The position numbers were made by a program, and so were the translations under genes. From JBKBKN01 sp046294625 (GTDB taxonomy: Bacteria > Bacteroidota > Bacteroidia > M30B66), in the NCBI GenBank assembly GCA_046294625.1, contig JBKBKN010000018.1, forward strand, positions 1-64,000: a stretch of DNA of 64,000 nt. The letters are read 5' to 3'. The notes below the pieces were generated by a model. It had not been told where the DNA came from and searched no databases. It saw nothing but the letters and a program-made list of their open reading frames with translations. Shown here in pieces: positions 27,337 to 37,134 of this stretch (position 1 is its first letter; each line of letters starts with the position of its first letter).

Positions 27337-28060
27337 ATCGCTGAAGCCCCCGGTTTTTCTTTGCTGCGTATTGATTGATTTTATAATACAATGCGGCGTT
27401 AATACCCAGCCAAAATCGTTTTGTTGGGGACTCTGAAAGACGTATTTCTGTTTTGGTTGCAATGTTATTAAAACAGTAACCGCCCCTAAAACCTGCGTTA
27501 AATGCTATGGTTTCGCTAAGGTGGTAAAATGTTCCCATTGCAATCACCCCGCTGATGGTATGTTGTCTAAACCAACTTTTGTCTAATTGCTCTATTTCAC
27601 CATTTCCGGCAATAAATTTGTTTTTGGCCTTGAGTAAAATGGACCATTGCGGCCCCACTTCCACATACAAGCCTTGATTGTGCGACCTAGCAAAGGTGAA
27701 TAAAATAGGGATATCGAGATAATTTAACACTGTTCGTTGCCGATTCATCAGTCTAATAATATTGGACTCATCATAGAAATAATTTTCGCGTTCCTGAGCA
27801 TGTGTGGCATGGTTTACATTGATCCTAAATCCATAAAGTCGTTTGTGGTAGTACTCTAAACTTTTGAAAAAATAACCGAATGCTAATCCAAAATGTGGAG
27901 CCCAAGTAAAATATTGAATGGTGTCTCTGCTTGCCCAGTCTAGTGAAGGATTGTAAATGGTAGTGTTCCCATAGCTCGCATTTACGCCAAAATTAAATCC
28001 TTGAGAATAGGCATTCATTACACCAAAAAAGAGGAAAATAAAGCAGCCAACGCGATTCAA
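27326..28060 (-). CDS. PorT-like outer-membrane beta-barrel protein
   Basis: The open frame continues far upstream into the patatin gene, but no ATG lies near a signal peptide. The best start is TTG at 28060, which gives 244 residues beginning with a signal peptide (GCFIFLFFGVMNAYSQ); a TTG further upstream is also possible. After GFNFGVNASYG come alternating amphipathic strands with aromatic ends (YVEVGPQWSILLK, AFNAGFRGGY, FWLGINAALYYKI) as in eight-stranded outer-membrane barrels of the PorT family. The gene starts 76 bases after the patatin-barrel gene and overlaps the NAD(P)-binding gene by 11 bases, so the three may form one transcript. Confidence 0.72.
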   Translation of the reverse strand: MNRVGCFIFLFFGVMNAYSQGFNFGVNASYGNTTIYNPSLDWASRDTIQYFTWAPHFGLAFGYFFKSLEYYHKRLYGFRINVNHATHAQERENYFYDESNIIRLMNRQRTVLNYLDIPILFTFARSHNQGLYVEVGPQWSILLKAKNKFIAGNGEIEQLDKSWFRQHTISGVIAMGTFYHLSETIAFNAGFRGGYCFNNIATKTEIRLSESPTKRFWLGINAALYYKINQYAAKKNRGLQRYVK

Positions 28061-28136
28061 TCCGAAAACCTTTATACTAGATACGAATTTACAAAAAATA
28101 AAGGTCTTGTACAAGGTGATGTAAGATTTTGAGAAA

Positions 28137-30446
28137 TTACTGAAGTGCTCGTCTGTTGAAAAGCAAAAACCCTGCGGTGAAAATGACTGACCATGGCTTC
28201 TGTTCCCTCTCATAATAATTAACCGACAGGCACAGCGGAGCCACTGGAGTATTGAAGACGAGCGCTGCTGAGCCGATGTAATAGCGCCTTTCGAAAGGAT
28301 TGCCATAAAAAGCTGTCTGGTTATCTGCTCTAATGATTTCACGATGTGGCTGAAAGATATATGCTTCCAGCCTAAGATCTAGTCGTGAAGTAAAGGCAAA
28401 AAGTGTTTTTAAACCTGCGCCGCCATAATTATGAGCTCTGTAATTCTCCAGAAATAAAGTGCGCATTTCTGGCACTGGAGAAAAAGCTGCAGATTGGAGT
28501 ATGCTGGCCGTATAGTTTTGAAAAAATGGTTGATTAGAAGCTACCAATTCGCCATAAACACCAATTCTTAAGGCGCCTCGTTTGTTAAAGTAGTTATCAT
28601 AAATCAAGTTGAACCGATAAAAATCATGCGATTTTCGAATATTGATGATGTCGGTGATGGATGTAGACCCGGGAATAGTCTCTTCCAGACCTGACAGATA
28701 ACGAAACCGCATGGAAAAGTAAGTGCCTGCATTGGCATAGAATTTTCGGTTCAAGGTGCTGCGTTCAAAAAATATGTAGGTAGATGCGTGATTGAAAAAT
28801 GTTCGGTCGGCTGTGTCGGCTTTGAGAAAAAAAGGGGTTTGATAATAATCATCGTACATGCGTGCAGCAACTGCTCCTATTTTTATTCTCGACTTACGCC
28901 CAAATGGAAAAGTAAGATTGGCATTAAACGATTGATCGCGTTGAATTAAATAAGATGGCTTCACATCTTCAAAAAATGCAGTGCTACTGTTAAAGTAGTC
29001 GAAAACATTGGCAGTGAAATCGGTTTCAATGAAAAACGGAATTGAAAAAGGGAAGTCGAATCGGGCCATAATCTGGCCTGAGCTGTAAAATTTTCCAAAG
29101 TAGGTGTTCAAATCGATCGATGTGCCGATGTTTCGGAATCTTTTATATCGAAGGGCGATAAAACCAGTATTGATAGGTCGGGAAGAAAAAATACCACCAA
29201 ACTGCGCATCAAAGTCCTTGTCTTGTTTGATTTTTAGTTTTAGTACGAAATCTTGGTTCAGCGAGTCAGGTTCGGCCATCGGTTGTATGTGTTTGATTCG
29301 CTCATCAGTAACAAGCTTATGATAGCCAGGGCGAAGCCGGTCGATGTGTTCTGATTTTCTTTTTGACCCTAAAATACCATGAATATATTTTTTCTGTGAT
29401 CGGTTAACACCATCCAATTCAACTTTCGAGATGTTCATTTCTTTCAAATCATGCACAAAGTTGTGACGACGTTCTTTAAGTTCTTCTGGATTGGTGCGTC
29501 TTGAAATAAGTTGTTTGATGTCGTCGATTCTGGATAAAGTGGTTTCGTAGCCTCCTTGCACCATATCGCGCGATCGTGAAAAGTCAAGAATCGATACAGA
29601 TGGAATCTTCGGACGAATGATGATCATATTGTTATCGTCGCAAATTGACTCATAACTGGTATAATACATCAGCATGCTTTTGATTTGTGAGGTGATGTCA
29701 TCTTCATCGGGCGGATTCATGGAAAATGCAACTGTGCTGCCGATAATTACATCAGGAAGAAAATCGTGATACATCACATCGGATGGGAAGTTGTTATAAA
29801 GTCCGCCATCATACAACAGACGATCGCCGAGTTTGAGCGGACGATAAACAAAAGGGTAGGAGGTGGAAGCTCGAAGGGCAATTCCGAGGTCTCCTTGGCG
29901 GAAAATTACGCTCGATTTGGTAAACACATCAGCCGCCACAGCTCGAAAAGGAACGAATAGACTGTCGAAATTTCTGTTGGCTTTGGCTGTAATAGGAGCG
30001 GTTCGCTCCATGAAGGCAAAATCCATGTAAGCGGTGCTGATGATATTGGTTGGCAAGGTGTATTGAAAAGCAGAATCAATTCTGAATTTCAGCCCAATCC
30101 ATGATCCGTTGGGTTCTCTATCTCTGTAGTAAAAAACATAACGCTCATCGGGGCGACCAAATACCCAATTGTTAAACATAGGCGAGGTAATGATTTCTTC
30201 AATTTCTGAAGGAGAGTATCCCATGGCATACATTCCACCAACCAAGGCTCCCATCGATGTGCCGGTGATGTAATCAATCGGAATGTTGTTTTCTTCCAAA
30301 GCCTTTAGCACACCCACATGGGCAACACCACTAGATCCGCCACCGCTCAAGACTACGCCTACACGCTGACCATATGTTGGAAGAGTGAGGAGTATAATTT
30401 CCCAAACAATTATACATCTGATAAATTTTTTACTGTGAATGGACAT
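28137..30446 (-). CDS. Patatin-like phospholipase fused to a BamA-type outer-membrane barrel
   Basis: 769 residues with a signal peptide ending LPTYGQ. The patatin domain (about 28-320) has the oxyanion loop GGGSSGVAHVGVL (35-47), the nucleophile Ser64 in GTSMG and the catalytic Asp212 in DGGLYNNFP. A POTRA-like segment (about 325-400) is followed by a C-terminal beta barrel of about 370 residues in the surface-antigen/BamA family, ending in an aromatic strand. This matches the type Vd autotransporter layout described for PlpD of Pseudomonas. It is predicted to hydrolyse acyl chains of lipids at or outside the outer membrane. It is followed by the PorT-like gene in the same direction. Confidence 0.9.
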   Translation of the reverse strand: MSIHSKKFIRCIIVWEIILLTLPTYGQRVGVVLSGGGSSGVAHVGVLKALEENNIPIDYITGTSMGALVGGMYAMGYSPSEIEEIITSPMFNNWVFGRPDERYVFYYRDREPNGSWIGLKFRIDSAFQYTLPTNIISTAYMDFAFMERTAPITAKANRNFDSLFVPFRAVAADVFTKSSVIFRQGDLGIALRASTSYPFVYRPLKLGDRLLYDGGLYNNFPSDVMYHDFLPDVIIGSTVAFSMNPPDEDDITSQIKSMLMYYTSYESICDDNNMIIIRPKIPSVSILDFSRSRDMVQGGYETTLSRIDDIKQLISRRTNPEELKERRHNFVHDLKEMNISKVELDGVNRSQKKYIHGILGSKRKSEHIDRLRPGYHKLVTDERIKHIQPMAEPDSLNQDFVLKLKIKQDKDFDAQFGGIFSSRPINTGFIALRYKRFRNIGTSIDLNTYFGKFYSSGQIMARFDFPFSIPFFIETDFTANVFDYFNSSTAFFEDVKPSYLIQRDQSFNANLTFPFGRKSRIKIGAVAARMYDDYYQTPFFLKADTADRTFFNHASTYIFFERSTLNRKFYANAGTYFSMRFRYLSGLEETIPGSTSITDIINIRKSHDFYRFNLIYDNYFNKRGALRIGVYGELVASNQPFFQNYTASILQSAAFSPVPEMRTLFLENYRAHNYGGAGLKTLFAFTSRLDLRLEAYIFQPHREIIRADNQTAFYGNPFERRYYIGSAALVFNTPVAPLCLSVNYYEREQKPWSVIFTAGFLLFNRRALQ

Positions 30447-30519
30447 CTTTGGTGTAGCTTCGTCAAAATTGCTGTTTTTAATTTAATCTGATGTTAAATC
30501 ATGGAATAATTTTTAACGA

Positions 30520-31749
30520 TTAGGTAAATCGAATTGCCTTGGCCGGAGATATGCGGCTGATAATCATCGCAGGCATTAGCATAGCCATGATGCAAATGGC
30601 AAAGACCCCGATATTTAAGACGAGAAGTCCAATAAAATCGAATTCCACTGGAACATAGGCCACATAATAGGTTTGCGGATTAAGTTTGAACAGTCGAAAG
30701 AAATATTGAACCGCTGCAAGAGACAGACCTGCAATATTTCCAATGAGCATACCTTTCAAAATCATACTTCCTGCTTGGTGAAGAAATATAGTCCTAATCA
30801 GACGATTATTGGCTCCCAGTGCTTTGAGAATGCCAATCATGGAGGTACGCTCAAGTATCATGATGAGCAAAGCACTGATCATATTGATAATCCCCACTAG
30901 CACCATTAGGGTAATGATGATGACCACATTGGTGTCCATCATTTCGAGCCAGTTAAATATTTGGGGATATCGCTCTGTGATCGATGTTGTTTCGAGATCA
31001 GGAGGAAGTGATTGATATACCAGGTCTGTGACCGGGTCAAGGTCTTTGAATGCTGATATGAGAATTTCGACCCCACCCACCATGTCACTGTCCCAGTTAT
31101 TGAGCCTTTGGATCTGTCTCATATCGCCAATAATGACCAATTGATCGAACTCACTTTCCTGCAGTCCGGTGTCATATAATCCGGTGATGATAAACTTTCT
31201 TGATCTAGGTGGGTCTTGTACAAAATACATTACCATTCCTGAGTCAACATCGAGGTGAAGATTTGCTGCCAGTGCTTTTGAAATTAAAATTTCGTTTGAA
31301 CGAACACTGTCGAGAAAAATCGGTAAGCGGCCCGAAATCAATTGACCACCAAAAAATGACCAATCGTAATCTGCATCTACACCTTTAAACACAACACCTT
31401 CTATGGCGTCATCGGCTTTAATTATGCCAGCCTTGGTAGAAAAAGGTTGAATTTTTCTGATGCCCTTGATAGATTTCAAGTCATCGAAGTGTGCAGACGG
31501 AAAGCGTATAGGGGAAGACTCAAAAGAATTGTTGGAACTAAATTTGCTCACCTGAATGTGACCGCCGAAACCGATAATCTTATTTCTGATTTCGGATTGA
31601 AAGCCTTGAACTATGAAAAGCGCAAGAATCATTACAGTCAAGCCCAAAGCGATGCCCGCTGTGGCAATATTTCGCATAGGACCGGAATATCCGCGATTAC
31701 GATTATTTTCGCCGGAAAGTTTTTTTGAAATGAAGGATGCTGTACTCAA
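30520..31749 (-). CDS. FtsX/LolE-family ABC transporter permease
   Basis: 409 residues with four membrane helices: one near the N-terminus (about 30-50, ATAGIALGLTVMILALFIVQGFQ), a large periplasmic MacB-PCD-like domain (about 55-260), and three helices in the C-terminal third with the FtsX core (TLMVLVGIINMISALLIMILERTSMIGILKALG). The family pairs with a separate ATPase and moves lipoproteins or other envelope molecules; a LolC/LolE-type role is the usual annotation in Bacteroidota. No ATPase gene is nearby. The gene is divergent from the NamZ gene, with 67 bases between the two start codons. Confidence 0.88.
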   Translation of the reverse strand: MSTASFISKKLSGENNRNRGYSGPMRNIATAGIALGLTVMILALFIVQGFQSEIRNKIIGFGGHIQVSKFSSNNSFESSPIRFPSAHFDDLKSIKGIRKIQPFSTKAGIIKADDAIEGVVFKGVDADYDWSFFGGQLISGRLPIFLDSVRSNEILISKALAANLHLDVDSGMVMYFVQDPPRSRKFIITGLYDTGLQESEFDQLVIIGDMRQIQRLNNWDSDMVGGVEILISAFKDLDPVTDLVYQSLPPDLETTSITERYPQIFNWLEMMDTNVVIIITLMVLVGIINMISALLIMILERTSMIGILKALGANNRLIRTIFLHQAGSMILKGMLIGNIAGLSLAAVQYFFRLFKLNPQTYYVAYVPVEFDFIGLLVLNIGVFAICIMAMLMPAMIISRISPAKAIRFT

Positions 31750-31816
31750 CTTGAGTTTAAAATCGCCTAAAATTAATCAATGCCAACTTCCTACACAATA
31801 CATCACACCAATCTTT

Positions 31817-33028
31817 ATGAAACGACTTGCAATTCTCTTTCTGACAACACTAGCCTTGATTCTCCATACAGCCGATGCGCAACCTGTAGTGAAGGCTGCC
31901 GGGCGCACACTCACCGATGCTGATGTGGTGCTGGGTGCAGAGAAAGTGAATGATTGGTTGCCATTGCTGAGAAATAAACCTGTGGCTTTGGTGGCTAATC
32001 ATACTTCGTTGATAGGTAAAACCCACCTAGTGGACACAATGCTAAGTTTGAAGCTGAATGTGAAGAAAGTATTTGCACCCGAGCATGGATTCAGAGGTAT
32101 GGCCGATGCAGGGGAAAAGGTGTCGAGCAGCACTGACGAACGCACCGGGCTTCCTATTATTTCGCTATATGGCGCAAATAAGAAACCCACACAGGAGCAA
32201 TTGCAGGATGTAAAGGCAGTAGTGTTTGATATACAAGACGTAGGGGCAAGGTTCTATACTTATATCTCCACTATGGCCTATGTGATGGATGTTTGCGCGA
32301 TGATGAACATCGACTTTATTGTATTCGACAGACCCAACCCCAATGGACACTATGTGGATGGGCCGTTGCTAAAGCCTGCATTCAAATCATTTGTCGGTTT
32401 ACATCCTGTTCCCATTGTTCATGGCATGACGGTAGGCGAGTATGCCCGCATGGTGAATGAGGAAGGCTGGCTAGAAAGTGGAAAAAAATGCAAACTTACC
32501 GTTATTACATGCGATAATTATACGCATGAAGACTATTATCAGATATCCGTACCCCCTTCTCCCAATCTCACTACCATGTCGTCGATTTATCTCTATCCTT
32601 CACTCTGTTTGTTCGAAGGCACGCCGGTTTCGGTCGGCAGAGGAACCGACAGACCATTTACCATGATTGGCATGCCTAATTTTCCGGTGGGTGATTTCAC
32701 TTTTACGCCCAGAAGCGGACCGGGAAGCAAAAAACCAATGTATGAGAATAAAGAATGTCGCGGATTTGATTTGCAGTTTTTTGGCGACTCCTTTATTCGA
32801 AACTCCGGGAGTATTTACTTGTATTGGCTCATCAACTTTTACAGCAAAGCTCCGGATAAGGAAAAGTTCTTTAACAATTTCTTCGACAAGCTTGCCGGCA
32901 ATGATGTATTGAAGCAACAAATAAAAAATGGACTATCTGAAGAAGAGATTCGTAAGACCTGGAAAGCGGATATAGACAAGTTCAAGGCCATTCGTAAGAA
33001 GTACCTGCTATACAAAGACTTCGGTTAA
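31817..33028 (+). CDS. namZ: DUF1343 exo-beta-N-acetylmuramidase, NamZ type
   Basis: An upstream extension of the frame overlaps the divergent permease and is unlikely; ATG 31817 gives 403 residues and a clean signal peptide ending HTADAQ. The DUF1343 hallmarks are present: VALVANHTSLIG, FAPEHGFRG, the VFDIQDVGARFYTYI strand, the DRPNPNG loop and the PPSPNL segment. The family member NamZ of Bacteroidota releases terminal N-acetylmuramic acid from peptidoglycan fragments in the periplasm. In Tannerella the gene lies with MurNAc uptake and recycling genes; none is recognised here. Function is therefore by family similarity only. Confidence 0.85.
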   Translation: MKRLAILFLTTLALILHTADAQPVVKAAGRTLTDADVVLGAEKVNDWLPLLRNKPVALVANHTSLIGKTHLVDTMLSLKLNVKKVFAPEHGFRGMADAGEKVSSSTDERTGLPIISLYGANKKPTQEQLQDVKAVVFDIQDVGARFYTYISTMAYVMDVCAMMNIDFIVFDRPNPNGHYVDGPLLKPAFKSFVGLHPVPIVHGMTVGEYARMVNEEGWLESGKKCKLTVITCDNYTHEDYYQISVPPSPNLTTMSSIYLYPSLCLFEGTPVSVGRGTDRPFTMIGMPNFPVGDFTFTPRSGPGSKKPMYENKECRGFDLQFFGDSFIRNSGSIYLYWLINFYSKAPDKEKFFNNFFDKLAGNDVLKQQIKNGLSEEEIRKTWKADIDKFKAIRKKYLLYKDFG

Positions 33029-33068
33029 TCAGTTAGCATAGGCTTGACCTGTAATCGACAATAACAGC

Positions 33069-35354
33069 TTAGAATGGAATTTTCACAGTAAATGCGGTGC
33101 CCTTGTCCACCTCACTTTCTACTTCGATTGTACCATGATGTTGCTCTATGATCATTTTCACAATACTCATACCTAATCCAAGTGACTTTTCTCCAGCTGT
33201 ACCGTATCTNNNNNNNNNNNNNNNNNNNNNNNNNNNNNNNNNNNNNNNNNNNNNNNNNNNNNNNNNNNNNNNNNNNNNNNNNNNNNNNNNNNNNNNNNNN
33301 NNNATTGTACCATGATGTTGCTCTATGATCATTTTCACAATACTCATACCTAATCCAAGTGACTTTTCTCCAGCTGTACCATATCTTCCAGCTTTTGTAA
33401 ATCGATCAAACAGCTTAGGCAGATATTCCGGCGGTATGCCAACTCCATTGTCTGATATTTTTAAGATGAAATGCAAATCATTTTTTGAAGCATCAATCTT
33501 CACTGTACCACCTTTGTATGTAAATTTTATTGCGTTGGAGACCAGGTTATCTAATAGGCGTTGAAATTTGGGTTTGTTAAGATTAACATGCAATGATCTG
33601 ACGCCGTGGCTTTCTAACCCAAGATGAATATCCTTCTCTTTTGCAATTTTCTGAAAGGAGCCGAGGGTGTGCTCCAAAATAGGTATTACATCAGTGGGCA
33701 CAAGTTTCAATTCAACATCAATTCCAAATCGGGCGATTTCCACCAAATCGTTAATGGTTTCTAGCGCCTTGTCGCAAGATTGATTGATGTATTCTACACT
33801 TTTTTTATTCAATTCACTGATTTGTTCTTCGTGTATCAGCAGGTCAGCAAACCCTTTGATAATATTCAAAGGGTTGCGAAGATCGTGTGCCACCATACCA
33901 AGTATCATCGTTTTTTCTTTATTCAACAGTTCAAGTTCCTTATTGACAAGTTCAAGTTTGCTCTTTTCCTCTTCAAGTTGTGCATTTAATAGCTGAAATT
34001 TCGACCTGATTTTCCGCTCCTTTATCAGGTAAAGTGCAATAAACACAAAGCTCAGAAAGATAAGAACAACCAAACTTAACAGGATTCTGTTTTGCCACGA
34101 TTTCAGTTCAGCATCTTTTTCAAGTAGTTCCAGTGAGTTTGATCTTTTGAGCAGAAAATAAACCGTTGGTATGTCGGTAAACAAAATTTCTTTGGATGAC
34201 TCATTTATGGAGTCATTAAGTTGGTTAAATTCATTTTGTTTTTCGAAAGCTAATTTATGGTTACCTATTTTGAAATAGTACTCCGACAGCAGTAGTTGAA
34301 GACGTGCATTTAGCGGGTTAAATCTATGTTTTTTGATTGTTTTTTCAGCTAAAGCAGATGTTTTGTTAAAAGCAGCGAAATCGGACTTAAGCAAGTAAAC
34401 ACGCATTAAATAAAGCAGCGATAGGGTTGCATCGTAAGGCTCGATGTTTTCCAGATTGACGCTTATGTTTTTATTAAAATATTTTTCTGCAGAGTCTAAC
34501 TGATTGGTTTTTAAGAATATTCTGCCAATGTTTCCCCAAATGACACCTTCAGCAGCATTTGTCCAGGTTGATTTGAGGTTTTTCGATGCTGTTTCATTCA
34601 AAAACGGAACCTTGACTGCAGAGTCATTACGTAGCGAATTGATTTTTTGTAATCCTTCACGGAAATGTTCCATGGCCATTTGATAATCGCGCTGTTCGAG
34701 ATAGGTGAGACCAATATTATTGATGAGTTCTTGAATTTTGAAGAAATCGTTGAAGTTGCTGGAGGTATGTTTATAAATATCAAGTGCTTTGGCAAAATAT
34801 TCTCTTGATTGGGCATATTGCTTTTGATGAAACAACACTAAGCCAATTCGGGAGTAGACATGCCTTATGATTAGGTTATTATTGCTGGAGATGGCAATAT
34901 CCAATCCTTCGAGATAATAGCCGTGAGCGAGGTAGGAATTGTTAATGCTACTGTAGATATCGCCGAGTGTAATAAATGCATCGGAATAGATAAATAGATT
35001 TTCTGATCGAGAATTCTCTACACAAAAGTTAAGATAACGAATAGCACTTTTGATGTCGCCTTCCTTATATGCTTTTAGTCCTTTGAAAAAATGGTACTTA
35101 AGCTTTCCATAGGTGTTGTTTAATCTTACAGACTGGACCAACAAATCTTCAAGCACCCGGTCGGCATCCGAATATTTGTAGGAATAAATTAAATCTTCAC
35201 TCTGTCGGCAAAGACTATCAATCTGAGCCACCCCTGAGCTTGTTTGACGGTTGTTTCCAATAGAAGTCTTTTTAGTACAAGTTACTACTGCGCTAAACAA
35301 TACAAGCAAACAGAAAATGTAGAGATATTTTTTCAAAGGTCTGTGAGATGACAT
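33069..35354 (-). CDS. TPR-containing sensor histidine kinase (interrupted by assembly gap)
   Basis: A signal peptide or lipobox-like start (LVLFSAVVTC) precedes about 350 residues of tetratricopeptide repeats, then one membrane helix (about 420-442), a coiled coil and the kinase core: HisKA with His490 in VAHDLRNPLNIIKG, N-box NLVSNAIKF, G1 SDNGVGIP and G2 GLGMSIVKM. No receiver or output domain is attached. The frame is broken by 94 Ns (33210-33303) between two copies of the same 83-base sequence; removing one copy plus the Ns leaves an intact frame of about 702 residues. Such TPR kinases are common in Bacteroidota and sense unknown periplasmic signals. It starts 13 bases after the APC permease, so the two are probably co-transcribed. 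Confidence 0.88.
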   Translation of the reverse strand: MSSHRPLKKYLYIFCLLVLFSAVVTCTKKTSIGNNRQTSSGVAQIDSLCRQSEDLIYSYKYSDADRVLEDLLVQSVRLNNTYGKLKYHFFKGLKAYKEGDIKSAIRYLNFCVENSRSENLFIYSDAFITLGDIYSSINNSYLAHGYYLEGLDIAISSNNNLIIRHVYSRIGLVLFHQKQYAQSREYFAKALDIYKHTSSNFNDFFKIQELINNIGLTYLEQRDYQMAMEHFREGLQKINSLRNDSAVKVPFLNETASKNLKSTWTNAAEGVIWGNIGRIFLKTNQLDSAEKYFNKNISVNLENIEPYDATLSLLYLMRVYLLKSDFAAFNKTSALAEKTIKKHRFNPLNARLQLLLSEYYFKIGNHKLAFEKQNEFNQLNDSINESSKEILFTDIPTVYFLLKRSNSLELLEKDAELKSWQNRILLSLVVLIFLSFVFIALYLIKERKIRSKFQLLNAQLEEEKSKLELVNKELELLNKEKTMILGMVAHDLRNPLNIIKGFADLLIHEEQISELNKKSVEYINQSCDKALETINDLVEIARFGIDVELKLVPTDVIPILEHTLGSFQKIAKEKDIHLGLESHGVRSLHVNLNKPKFQRLLDNLVSNAIKFTYKGGTVKIDASKNDLHFILKISDNGVGIPPEYLPKLFDRFTKAGRYGTAGEKSLGLGMSIVKMIIEQHHGTXXXXXXXXXXXXXXXXXXXXXXXXXXXXXXXXRYGTAGEKSLGLGMSIVKMIIEQHHGTIEVESEVDKGTAFTVKIPF
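33127..33386. repeat. Direct repeat flanking the assembly gap (likely artefact)
   Basis: Bases 33127-33209 and 33304-33386 are the same 83-base sequence with one difference (G at 33204 versus A in the second copy). They sit directly on either side of the N-run. The natural reading is two contig ends that overlap but were not merged because of one mismatch. Confidence 0.88.
33210..33303. other. Assembly gap (94 Ns)
   Basis: A run of undetermined bases inside the histidine-kinase gene. Its flanks duplicate each other, so little or no real sequence is likely to be missing. Confidence 0.97.
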
Positions 35355-35367
35355 ACAAAGCTAATGC

Positions 35368-37089
35368 TCAAAACCGTTTACTGTAGGTACCATAGCCAAA
35401 ATATATCAACAAACCAAGTAAAAGCCACAAGGAGAAACCAATCCAGTTGCTAAGTCCAAGTTCGGTCATGAGGTAGAAGTTGGTAATCAAACCGAGCACT
35501 GGAATAAGAGAAAGCCTTTTGATGAATGACCGATAGGTTAGATAAATACTCATCACAATAAAAGCCAGAATCGGGATTTTGTGCTTAAAAACTTCCCACA
35601 CAAAACTATTTTGATCATCGCCAAAATGAAAAAAATTGACAATAGCATTAGGAGAAAGCCAGCTTATAACCATGATACCGGTCAAAAATAGTCCGGGCAT
35701 AATATATTTGGCGTTTACGTAGGGAACCTTGAATCGCGCCAGTTTGGTGTCTCCTCTTCTGTCGAGTTCCAGCACGCCAGCGCAAACCAATACAAAGGCA
35801 AATAAGGTGCCTATACTCGTAAGATCAGTCACTTCTTGCAGATTCATGAATAATGCAGGAATGGCCACAAGAAAACCTGTAATTATTGTCGAGAACCAAG
35901 GGGTTCGGTATTTTGGATGTATTGCAGCAAACTTTTTTGGCAGCAATCCATCGCGACTCATGCTCATCCAGATACGGGGCTGTCCCAACTGAAACACCAG
36001 CAAAACTCCTGCAATAGCTATAATTGCAGAAACAGCTACTATACCTGAAATCCAGTGAATCTCGTGAAACTCAAAAACATAAGCCAGTGGGTCGCCAACC
36101 GCCAAGTTTTTGTAGTTAACCATTCCAGTGAGAACCAATGCAATGACGATATACAAAACCGTGCAAATGGCCAAAGCGTAAATCATGGATAAGGGTAAAT
36201 CGCGTTGCGGATTTTTGCATTCTTCTGCAGTAGTGCTTATAGCATCGAATCCGATATAAGCAAAGAAAACCGCTGATACTCCCTTTAGCACACCCGAAAG
36301 TCCATTAGGGGCGAAGGGGCTCCAGTTTTCCGGATTCACATAAAAAGAACCAGCCACAATAACCAGAAAAATGACACAAAGTTTGAGAATTACCAACGCA
36401 TTGGATGTGCGCTTTGATTCTTGTATGCCCACGAAGACAAGCCAGGTAATCAAAAATACAATCATGAGCGCCGGTACATCGGCAATGAATTTAAAACTGC
36501 CACTTCCAGGTGCGAGGCTCCATGCTGCGTGAGCATCTAACAGATAAGCAGGAATATCTGCCACAGCTGTTCCCTGTGCCAGCATTTGGCCTACTTCATT
36601 AAATCCTCGATAAGCCGAAAGATAGTCCATGGTAAGAAATTCCGGGATTTTTATTCCCTTATTGGCCAATAAGCCATTCATGAATCCGGTAAAATAGTCG
36701 GACCAGGAAATGGCTACGGCTATGTTGCCAATGGCATATTCCATAATCAGTGTCCAACCGATGATCCAGGCCATGAGTTCACCAAAAGCAACATAGGAGT
36801 ACGTATATGCACTGCCACTTACCGGAACGGTTGATGCAAATTGCGCGTAGCACATGGCCGAAAAAACACATGCAATAGCCGTGAAAACAAACAGAAAGGA
36901 AACCGCCGGACCACCAGCTGCACTTGCATTGCCAATGGTGCTGAAAATACCTGCTCCAACAATAGCTGCTATACCAAAGAAGGTGAGGTCACGCAGTGTT
37001 AGGTTTTTGACCAGCCCATTTTCCTTCTGGTCTTCTACTTGCTGGAGAATGTCGCTGATTTGTTTCCGTTTGAATAGTTTTTCTTTCAT
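35368..37089 (-). CDS. APC-family amino acid permease
   Basis: 573 residues with about 12-14 membrane helices. The N-terminal cytoplasmic stretch leads into the APC signature FFGIAAIVGAGIFSTIGNAS in helix 1, followed by PVSGSAYTYSYVAFGE and the FFAYIGFDAISTTAEECKNPQRDLP motif after helix 6. This is the cationic amino acid transporter/YfnA-like branch, an inner-membrane proton- or exchange-driven amino acid transporter. An insertion of about 65 residues after helix 3-4 (containing TMDYLSAYRGFN) is characteristic of Bacteroidota members. The substrate cannot be given. The next gene is a TPR histidine kinase 13 bases downstream in the same direction. Confidence 0.92.
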   Translation of the reverse strand: MKEKLFKRKQISDILQQVEDQKENGLVKNLTLRDLTFFGIAAIVGAGIFSTIGNASAAGGPAVSFLFVFTAIACVFSAMCYAQFASTVPVSGSAYTYSYVAFGELMAWIIGWTLIMEYAIGNIAVAISWSDYFTGFMNGLLANKGIKIPEFLTMDYLSAYRGFNEVGQMLAQGTAVADIPAYLLDAHAAWSLAPGSGSFKFIADVPALMIVFLITWLVFVGIQESKRTSNALVILKLCVIFLVIVAGSFYVNPENWSPFAPNGLSGVLKGVSAVFFAYIGFDAISTTAEECKNPQRDLPLSMIYALAICTVLYIVIALVLTGMVNYKNLAVGDPLAYVFEFHEIHWISGIVAVSAIIAIAGVLLVFQLGQPRIWMSMSRDGLLPKKFAAIHPKYRTPWFSTIITGFLVAIPALFMNLQEVTDLTSIGTLFAFVLVCAGVLELDRRGDTKLARFKVPYVNAKYIMPGLFLTGIMVISWLSPNAIVNFFHFGDDQNSFVWEVFKHKIPILAFIVMSIYLTYRSFIKRLSLIPVLGLITNFYLMTELGLSNWIGFSLWLLLGLLIYFGYGTYSKRF

Positions 37090-37134
37090 TCCAATGGCTT
37101 AGGTTTTGCAATACTACTGTTTTTTATTATGATC

